Shown here piece after piece: positions 51,139 through 60,237 of a stretch of 64,000 bases of DNA. This DNA is from Gordionus sp. m RMFG-2023. Lineage: Eukaryota > Nematomorpha > Gordioida > Chordodea > Parachordodidae. Position numbers and translations under genes: made by a program. The DNA is taken from positions 58,242,954-58,306,953 of the forward strand of contig NC_088776.1 in the NCBI RefSeq assembly GCF_954871325.1. The letters are read 5' to 3'. The notes under the pieces are model-generated. The model was not told the origin of the DNA. It made no database searches and was given only the letters and a program-made list of their open reading frames with translations. Position 1 is the stretch's first letter. The number at the start of each line of letters is the position of its first letter.

Positions 51139-54100
51139 TCAGTTGCATTGCAAACATTTCATATATTCTTTACAAATCTGGACAGGGGGTAGGTCTATAT
51201 CTAGATCATCAGAATGAAGGGAGGATAGAATGTTTTTAAATCGATTGCCTGCCGAATAGTTGCAAACGCAGCACTTGAAACAATTTAAGTGATACACCGC
51301 TTTAAGTTGTTGCACCATTATTATAGCGTTTTCATCTTTAATATATATAATATACATAAAAAATATTATAAAAACTTTTTGGGTTTTGTTTTTTTTTCCC
51401 CATTTTTTATGTTTTATTATTATCAGAGTTGTTAAAAGATAATTTTTAAATGGATCTAGATACAGATACATCGTCTAAAATAATATCTAGATACAGATAT
51501 TTTAATCAAAAATCTATCTAGATACAGGTACAGATACCACATTTTTATATCTAGATACTTGTACCAAGATCCTTTAACAACTCTGATTATTATATATGAT
51601 GAATAAATGATAAATTACAATAAATAAAATATAATAGGAAGTTTTGAAGGTAGTATTACTCATAAAGAAAAATAATCATAGTAAATTGAGTAAGATGGTA
51701 TTGGCATAAAATGGAAGCCTAAAAATTATGTATAGGAAACAAAGTTAAGAGTTTAGGAGTGGTTGGCAAATGTTGCGGAGAGAAAGGCGATAACTTCAAT
51801 ATGAGTTTTAAGGTAATCGCAAATATAAATGAAATAAGAACGTGGAAAGAGATGCTGAAGGAGAGCGAAGCTACCCAAAAAATGGTAAAAGCAACACTAG
51901 ACAAAAAAAAACAAAATAATTAAATTATCTAATTTATAACTTTGGGTCGAGGTCTTGCATGAGTGGCATTGCGCTGTATTTTGCGATTTTTTCCTAGCAG
52001 TAACGTTGTATTTTATAAGTTTAACGGGATATATGAAATTCGACAACTTTTTATTGCTCCTGACAAAATCGCCTTCCCGGCAAATCAAAGATTTATCATC
52101 GATTTTAAAATTATTTAAGGCGGTGGCGTCAATATCTTGAGCCTGATTGGTTTTATTTGGGTGTGCCCCTTTAACTTCCGCGATCGTACCGTATTCTTTA
52201 CCTTTTTAAAATATATACGCAAAAATTAATTTGTATCCGACTTCAATAAAATTAAAAAAATTTTTTTAAAATAGAACATGTAAAAGATACCGATATAAAT
52301 ACATTTTTTCCCAAATGTATTCGATATAAATAAATTAAATAAATTAAATAAGTTTTAAATAATAATTATTAGTATTCCCTCTTCTATCAGTATTTTTAGC
52401 CATGAATAGGGAAGGGGGGGGGCAGTGACCCCTACACTTTTTGAGGGATAGAAGCAGAATACCCCCCTAAAGTACCCCCCCCCCCCATTGTAAATTATTT
52501 TTTGACACCAATAAATTTCAAAAATAATTTTTATTGCATCAATATTTATTATAATATAAATATAATGTAAAAAATATATGCTTTAAAAATATTAATTTTA
52601 AATTAATAATTTAGATAAATTAGGGGAAGAGAAAGCAAAAGAATTTATAATTTCATCAATATTTAATTGTTTAAATAAATTATTTTCCATTGATAAAATG
52701 GTTAAATTATTAAGAAATGGATCTTTCATGACACTACGAAGTCTTGTTTTAATTTTACTCATGACCCTTTCGGCAGTACATGATGTAGTAGGAATAGTTA
52801 ATAAATATTTATATAAAATTGTTAAATTTGGGAAAGCAGAAAAATTAATAAGCAGACGATAAGGTAAAATAAATGAATAGTTTCTCCAGTCTGAATCATT
52901 CATCTCAGAATTATTATCATCATCAGAAGAAGCTAAATAATGTATTAGTAAAAATATCTTAATTAAATAAATTTACAATTCTCAGAATCTGACAAATCTT
53001 CTTTAACCTCTAGGTCACGAGTAATAATTACGTCCCCCGTTTTAGCCATTTTATAAATATTTCTAAACATCAACATTTCCTCAAAAATTTGACTTGTATT
53101 TAATTGATAAAATTCACAGATATCCTTGATATCATCTTTAACAATTGCCTTTTCCGCCATTCCCTTTGGGGTAAAAAATGATGTTTGACTCAAAAATTTT
53201 ATCGATTCATTGTTAAATCTTTCACTAAACTGCATATCAAGTGCAGCATAAAACACACTGATTTTAAAGCTAAAATAAAATATTATATTTAATGATGAAA
53301 GTATATATATACCTCTCCTTTTTGGATTGTAATGTTTGAAGTCTTGAACTTTCAAAATCAAAAGGTAAATTTCTCTTCTTTATAAAATCTTGGGCCTTTG
53401 AAAAGACATCCAAAAATTCAGTGTTATTATCAATTTTAGGATTATAAAATAATAAAAGATAATAATTTAAATTATACTTCTCATATTAATCAGGCAATCT
53501 TTTGCCAATTGAATTTGATTTAACAATATTTTATCCAAAAGACATAGTGATAAAATAAAATAAAATTTTTCTATTCTATAGACTATAGCACTAGCCATAG
53601 TGGAAGTGGCAGGATCTTCAGAATCCTTTAAATTTGCCAAAGCTGCCCTCAAAGCATCATAAAGTTGGAAAAAATTTACAATCACCTTATATGATGTTAG
53701 CCAGCTTCTATAAATATAAAATAAACATTATATATCGAAACAATTAAGATAATATTACCGAGTGGTATTCTTGATGCGTAAAAATATATGTGATTTTGTC
53801 AGCAAATCACTCTGACATGTTTTGAGTACTTCATATCTTTTAACACCATAAAAATATACGTAAATTTCGTCTAATATTCCCAAGACATTTCGCAGCTCTT
53901 TTACTGATTGGCATAATTGAACAACTATTAAATTTAAACGATGACAATAGCACCAAATAAAAGCTGTCTTTGACGCCTCCGCTCTAATCAAAGCCTGCAC
54001 TCCATTTTCTTCCACTCATGTTTGAGGCGCCATCATAGCTTTGCCCCACTAGGAATTCGAGGGGTAGATTCATGGAGCCAAGCTTGGATATTATATTCTT

Positions 54101-56387
54101 TTTAATATCGAGGCCCGTTGTAATCTAATATAAATGTCTAATCAGCCTTTCAACGGGCTTAGGTGTCTCGCTATTTTCAACATATCTCACTATCAAAGCT
54201 AATGCTTCTGATTTCGATACATCATATGTGCCATCAACTATAATTGAATAGCACCTGTTGAATTCAATCTCCTTTTGAATTTTTTTATAACCATATTTTT
54301 CATGGTTTCAATAAGAATATTTATGTTATTATATGATAACAGATTTGAATATAATTTAGATTTTAATCCCTTAATTTTTTTCTCACTTCTTCTTTCTTCA
54401 TTATCTTGTATATACATTTTAAGAACAGGCTAGAATCTGCAATAAGTTTAATAAGGCTCATCATATTGCCATCTTAATTTTTAATCAAGCATTTATATTT
54501 TTTTTGGTTAATATTTTTGGGCATATTTTGACAATGATCTAGAAATTATAAATGATTATATATAAGATTAAATATTTAAATTTTTACTATTCCCTTTGAT
54601 AAAATTTTAATTTTGCGCCAAATCTTGAAAGTGGAAAAATAATTTTATGATAAGAAATATCGGATAACAAACTAATTTGCTAAACATCGACCATAAAAAT
54701 TTTTAAAAAAATAAATAAAAAATTTAAAAAAAAAAAGTACCCCCATAGAAATTTATAGAAGCAGTTGCTTCGGACCCCCCTTGTTGTAGGGGTCACTGGG
54801 GGGGGGGGGTTCTTATACCTAAAATTTAATGGTAAATGAGAAAATAATTTTTAAAGTTTTTTTTTCCCCTCTAGATTAATTTGTTTAAAAATTATATTAT
54901 AGAATAGGCAATGACATATAATAATACCTAAACTGACTATGCATTCATTAAAAGTGTACATCAATGAAAACAGCTGGGAACGCCATATTACTCATTATCA
55001 AAAATTTTAAACGAGGGACCAATTTATTCCCATGTCTGAGGCGAACTTTATTAAAGAATTGCCTGATCATCGAGATCAATAAGGAATCATGTAATCAATT
55101 TAATAGTAATTTTTTAACATGAGAACAATTACTATATAGATTACCAAAATGGTTGGTCCAGCTGATTTACATTCAACGACTGTCAGTCTAGGTATTATTA
55201 TATGTCATTGAGAATAGGCTAATTTGGAAATGTTTCTTTTTTTTAAAAAAAATTTTATTTTAGTAGCATATAATTAAATATTTTTTTATTTTGATTATTT
55301 AAAAAATTAAATACTTAAATTACTACGATATATAAGTATCGGAAATGTATCGATTCTTGTTACAGACACTTAAAAATATATCGTTTGTGGACTAAAAAAA
55401 TTCCAAATTTCAAAAATATGTCCGATACCGTTTGATACAAAAAATTGTATGAGCCCCACTTATCACTTCGTATAAAAATTTTATATTTTCAACAATTACC
55501 TACCTATTGTGCCCTCAGTCTCCATAAAATCTCTATTCATTAGAATTCTGGTGGTTTTTGTTTCGTCAAATTTTGAAAGATCAATGTTAACTTTATTATC
55601 ATCGCCATTTTTATTATCTTTATCATCTTCACCATCTTCAACTTCAATTTTGTCTTGTTCGATATTAGCATTTTTATTGATTCCTTCAGCAACACCCACG
55701 CTGATTTTAATTGATTCGGTTCCATCTGCAATAGATTTATCTAATCCGCTTTCAACTTTAGAAATCAGATTTTGCATTTTGGAATTTAATTTTACGGGTA
55801 ACTCATTTGGTTTAGACGAATCTATACGAATCACGATACTTTCCACGCTTTCCACGCTACTAATAGGGTTGGAGATACAATCCTTTTCTATAGCTTTATT
55901 TATCGCGTACTCGTAAACTTTGTTAGATAGGTCACTTTTATTTGTTGTTTTCCTACTTTTCATTATGATGCTATCATTATCCGCCAAATCACACTTTTCG
56001 ACTCTCTCACAAATTTTAACTGTGTCTGGAATAGGAAACGATTTTGTCGATATATCTCTATTGCTATCATACGAAACGTGTCTGTATAAACCACATTTAC
56101 TCTTTATTTCTGGGCCTTTACCAATTTCCTTGCCAGCTTGATTTGTACCCTCAAGGTTTATCGGATCATTGCATTGATTTACCATTTGCACAGCTTTTTC
56201 GTAGATTTCTGGACTTTCAGCAAAATTTTGATGGACTTTCGAAAGACCCATTCTTTCAAGTTTGAATAAGGAGGGAAGATTAGATGTATATGGCTGTCAA
56301 CAAAATATTATGAAAAAAAATAAAAAATTTTAATCGAAATGATGAAGGCGAATATCTATTTAACGCCATGGAGGGACCAATATTTAT

Positions 56388-56419
<32 letters not shown>

Positions 56420-59026
56420 TTTATGTTAAAAGATCACCGAGATATAGTTATAGGGTTAATATATATATTTTTTAGATATCAATAGCTACTCACTCAGATA
56501 AATTTATGTTCATAACAAAATGAATACTTTGAGAAATGGAAGAAATTTGATTTTTGGTACAGGGTTAGTAGATGGTTCGTCGGATTTATAGCGTATGTCA
56601 AAACTGTCAGAATTTCTTTTGTCATCTATCAATTCCATTTTTGAGGATTGATTTGAGCCCACTGACCCCACTTTAGTAAGATTAACCTGATTTTGTGTGA
56701 CATTCGAAATAGGAATTGCCTGTTGCACGATCAAATGGTCGCATACATCTGTTTCTAGCTCGCATAACATAGGAGATGATAACGTATTTTGTCTACGTTC
56801 ATTATCCTCACGGAATTTTTCTATTTTCTGGAGGAGTGTTATATTTAAACCATCTCCTTTGACCTCTTCAAGAAAACTTCGCGCACTTTGATTTCTATAG
56901 CAGTTTTTATCGTATAGCCCGCTGGGAAGGGAAAAACGCTTTTTTAGCCTGTCTACTTCCTTCTCATACCCGTTTAAATGAGCATATTTTTCTTTTCTGT
57001 CGCATCCGTAAAAACCTTTCCTGGTATCGTTTCTCTGGTAATTGGTCTCTGGGGCTGAATGGAAATTGGAGCCATTGTGCTGACTAGATCTCATATTCAC
57101 AAAATTATTTTCGCTTGACTTAGAGAATATCCTTATCTTTTCGGCGGTTCGCTTTTGAACAGCGGGTCTCACGTGCTTCGACGAAGAATTTTGAATGGGC
57201 AGGGATTTTCTATAACCAACTTTGTTGCATCTCTCTTTTTTTTCGTCATACGTATTATCGATAGGAATGGAAGATGCCTTTATATAATATTCTTCCCTTC
57301 CATAAGTGATTACGTAGTTACTGGACACGCTTTTCACGCGATGCAATTCGCAGTTATCGGCGCAAAATATTTTCTCTGCGTTTTTGTATTCCTTATGTTT
57401 AACCTTTTTATTGATTTCCCCGTTGGCCTTGATCCCGAATTCGGGGCTATCCGAAATCACTGTTCTCGATTCCTTGTCCAGCAATGATTCCAGCGATCCA
57501 TAACCGATTTTGCAGCAGCTTCGTGATGAGTCATTTGTGTCACATTCATTATTCTTGATCGAAGTCATGCTTTTGTATTTCAGCAGCGTTTCGTTCATTC
57601 GCAACACCTTCCGGTTAATTTTGTTATTTTTCCATTCCGCGAAAGCTTTTTGAGACAATTGATTCCTTTCTTTGGCTCTCTCGTCTTCGTATATCTTTGC
57701 CCGCAAAAGCACCGACTTCTTATTGCGAGGCCTGCTCTTATTATCCTTTTCTTCGCGCGATTTAATTTTGTCGGTATCTTTGCTCGAATTATCGCTACTA
57801 TTCACGCTTCGTTCGCTCCTCTTTATTTCTTTGGAATTGGTGAACGATTTATGATTGACGGTGTACGAAGTTTCGTTATAAAGGGTGGTGGATTGGTCAT
57901 CAATTTTAGAATCGCTGTTCGGGGTGATAACTGGGCTACAATTAACCATATCTTGAGACAACGGTGAACTGGTTCTAGTAGAACTATCGAATCGATTACT
58001 GTAAGACGTGCAATCATCGGAGGGGGAAGTGATGACTAGGTCTTCGAGTAACCCCTTGACAGGGTTGATTTTAGATATTTTCAATTCTACCTGACCCGTG
58101 TAAAAAGCTTGGTTTAAAGCAAATTTAAGGCCCTTGTACGTTCTACCCCTGACACTTTCTTTGTTAACTTCCAATATGTTGTCGCCTATGTGCAGACCCG
58201 ATCGCGAGGCGCTACTAACTGTATTGAATAATAAGGGAGGGAATAATTAAAAATTTTATTTAACAAAGTCTATATAATGACTAAGCTATCATTTTATGAT
58301 GGATAAGAGCTATTAATTCTAAAGAACCTTAGGCATTATTTTTTTTTAAAAAATATTATTTTATAGGATCAATCTTAGAATTATACACAATAAAAAATGC
58401 TAAGTAGGTGGCAGTGATAATTGCTTCCGATGCTTAGCCGAACACTTGAATTCTTATTTATCTTCGGCTTAATATTATAGCATTCTATATCCATTTATTT
58501 AAAAATTAATTCAGGAAATCATTTTTAAAAAACATAAAATAAAATAAAGTAATTCCTGTATTTTAGAGATGAGATGATAGTGCAATAATACAAATAGGAG
58601 ATTATTCTCAATTTTACATTTTAACATTTTTATTGTGAATATATAAGAATATTTTGCCCAAAAAAATGAATATAGAACACTATAATACACTCAGTCTACG
58701 CCTATATGTTAATTAAATTTTTTTTTTCTTTCACTCCGCTTACATGTCATAAATATACCATATACAATTAATTGTACAATACTTGGGCATATCGAATCAA
58801 CCAAGAAATATTTTCTCTTGACCAAGACGCACCCATTTTCGCTCACATTCGCGGCGCTGAATCGTGTCCCGTAATCCGAGCGATTTTCCTCTTCGACCTC
58901 TATTTTCCTAAAGGTAAACCCGAAATCCTTTTCTCCCTGCTTCAAAATCAATGTGAGGGTCAAATCCTGGGGTTGAAATATGGGCGCTTGCCTCTCGTCC
59001 TTGAAAGGGGAGCTTAGAACTACCAT
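51139..59026 (-). CDS. PDZ and LIM domain protein (LMO7/LIMCH1/Smallish-like), multi-exon
   Basis: Exons on the minus strand: 59026-58833, 58214-56528, 56293-55504, 52201-51941 and 51335-51139 (stop TGA). Phases agree at every join (2, 0, 1, 1); donors are GTGCGT, GTATTC, GTAGGT and GTTATA. Exons 1-2 join a PDZ domain: 'DLTLTLILKQGEKDFGFTF', then 'SENG' joined to 'SASRSGLHIGDNILEVN' and 'GQVELKISKI'. A Ser/Lys/Asn-rich linker of some 800 residues includes an acidic stretch near 55600 ('EVEDGEDDKDNKNGDD'). Exons 4-5 join the LIM start 'AQCHSCKTSTQ' to 'ENAIIMVQQLKAVYHLNCFK', giving C-x2-C-x20-H-x2-C-x2-C-x2-C. The last zinc pair is displaced or lost. PDZ plus C-terminal LIM suggests an actin or adhesion adaptor by family knowledge. 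The first exon begins at an ATG directly after CTTTAG, so earlier exons may exist. The gene's own codons are GC-richer than its surroundings. Confidence 0.78.
51424..51585. mobile_element. 162-bp hAT MITE (CAGAGTTGTTAAA family) in the last intron of the PDZ-LIM gene
   Basis: Ends CAGAGTTGTTAAAAGAT and, inverted, CAGAGTTGTTAAAGGATC. Perfect 8-bp target duplications ATTATTAT (51416-51423 and 51586-51593). Inner TATCTAGATACAGATA repeats match the subterminal parts of the element at 45430-46996, from which it is derived by internal deletion. Confidence 0.95.
51680..51910 (+). mobile_element. Decayed RTE 3' end
   Basis: Matches the RTE terminus: 'atggtattggcataaaatgg', 'ggaaacaaagtt', 'gagtggttggcaaa', 'cgtggaaagagatgctgaagg', ending in an A tract at 51901-51914. 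Frames are broken. It sits in the last intron of the PDZ-LIM gene, in the opposite orientation to the gene. Confidence 0.8.
52423..54798 (-). mobile_element. 2.4-kb hAT element with near-complete transposase, inserted in a poly(G) tract
   Basis: Left end CAGTGACCCCTACAC and right end inverted CAGTGACCCCTACAAC are inverted termini. Inner ends share 'tagaagca..' and 'gtaccccc' motifs. It is flanked on both sides by runs of G (52414-52422 and 54799-54809), so the 8-bp target duplication is GGGGGGGG. It lies in the 3.3-kb intron of the PDZ-LIM gene in the same orientation. Confidence 0.88.
52598..54470 (-). pseudogene. hAT transposase (ZMYM1/DUF4371-like) with tiny introns and frameshifts
   Basis: Minus-strand order: 'MMSLIKLIADSSLF' near 54460, 'CYSIIVDGTYDVSKSEALAL' near 54230, 'LEFLVGQSYDGASNMSG' near 54050, then 'FIWCYCHRLNLIVVQLCQS', 'SWLTSYKVIVNFFQLYDAL', 'VFYAALDMQFSERFN', and the C-terminal 'YLLTIPTTSCTAERVMSKIK', the hAT dimerisation domain. 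GT-AG introns of 51 bp (53708-53758), 43 bp (53270-53312) and 44 bp (52933-52976) preserve the frame. One-base slips near 54010 and about 53480 interrupt it, so this copy is probably dead but young. Catalytic residues cannot all be placed by eye. Confidence 0.85.
54810..55497. other. Intron of the PDZ-LIM gene, no exon seen
   Basis: AT-rich. 54960-55080 is somewhat less so ('agctgggaacgccatatt'), but no open exon with the required phase was found. Confidence 0.4.
56391..56420. repeat. Short (CTTT)n array in an intron of the PDZ-LIM gene
   Basis: About seven CTTT units. Confidence 0.95.
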
Positions 59027-59340
59027 CTAAAGAAAATGGACTGATGAAATATTATAACAATATATATTATTTTGTATCAAATAAAAAATTATCTATATAA
59101 TAGCATTTTTTTTAAAAAAATAACTTCTAAGAAAGTTCTAATAAGATATTCCAGCATGGCCCGCACAAAATAATTTGTATACTGAAACTTTCCTTTAGTT
59201 TATTTTTCTTAACCCCATAAAAAATAATTTGGATCTCCTACATAGTATATACGTAATCATTCATTTAGTAGATTTATTACTACTTTTTGTGATGAGAATA
59301 ATTCTCGAGAATTTAATTTTACTTTTCTTCTTTTTTTAAA

Positions 59341-59366
59341 AAAATATTTTTTTTTTTTTTTTTTTA
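59341..59366. repeat. Poly(T) tract
   Basis: About 25 T residues upstream of the PDZ-LIM first exon (minus-strand sense poly(A)). It might mark the tail of a decayed minus-strand retroelement, but no body was recognised. Confidence 0.6.
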
Positions 59367-59570
59367 TTGTTTTATTTATTTATTTCACATAACACCTAAT
59401 TAAAAATATTATAATTTATAAATTATAATTATATAATTAAAAATAAAATTCTATAATTGAGTCCCCAAAAAGGAACCATAATTGTATCTAAAAATTTCTA
59501 TTTGAATTTTTTGTCGAATAAAAAGGAATTCTCTTGGTTCATTTGTGAAAAGTCGTATTTTATTAGCAAG

Positions 59571-59680
59571 ATTTTTTAAAAACAAAAATGTTGAAGGCGA
59601 AAAATGCCCTTAGTAGAAGTCACAACTGGAGTGAATAAAAAGTTTTTAAAATTTTTGTATTTGTTTATCTTTTTCGTATA
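59571..59680 (-). repeat. Left arm of the inverted repeat around the RT element
   Basis: Read inverted, it matches the end of the RT ORF, from 'aaagataaacaaatac' through 'cactccagttgtgac' to 'gtttttaaaaaat'. Homology stops at the same point on both sides. Confidence 0.9.
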
Positions 59681-60065
59681 CCAACCCTATTTCTCCATCT
59701 AACATAAGCAAAGATGGACTCTACTGATATCTCAGCGATTACTGCTCGCCATAAACAATATTCAATTAAATTATTTAAGTTTCTTCTCTTCATCAAAATG
59801 ACTGTCAAGTTTAGGTGAAAAAATATTTAAAATTCAATCTCTAAAAATGATAAATCTGCTCTTGATTCTCTCCATAATGGTTTTGACCATATTCCAAATC
59901 AATGATTTAACAACCTCTACAAAATATTAAAGGACTCATCCAAGTTTGAAAATATAAATCATTCAAAATTCCAAAAACCAATGTATACTTTCAGAAAAGT
60001 ATTGTAAAGCTACTACTAAATTATTATCATCTTAGTATTCCAAATCTTTCAGTTACTTATCAAAT

Positions 60066-60140
60066 TCTAATTATTACAATGATATTCAAAACATCATATT
60101 CTAAGTATTACAATGATATTCAAAACATCAAATTTTAATA
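60066..60140. repeat. Tandem duplication, two units of about 37 bp
   Basis: 'attacaatgatattcaaaac' followed by 'atca' occurs twice in succession just upstream of the RT ORF. Such 5' repeats can be promoter-related in LINEs, but that is inference. Confidence 0.85.
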
Positions 60141-60237
60141 ATGTGTATAATAATTATTGCCATTCAGCCTGACTCTTTATAAACAATACTGGGTTTTGTC
60201 AACTTTACAATCTATACTCACATACCCTCAAACTTCA

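Noticed and set aside
50416-55215. Possible shared exon around 'ccagctgattt-attcaacgact' (near 50515 and 55157)
   Set aside because: Similarity is about 30 bp and not in a consistent frame context; more likely a dispersed repeat.
55509-58017. Plus-strand frames opposite the PDZ-LIM exons (for example 55509-55916, 57155-57487)
   Set aside because: Shadows of the minus-strand exons, which have domain content and consistent splice sites.
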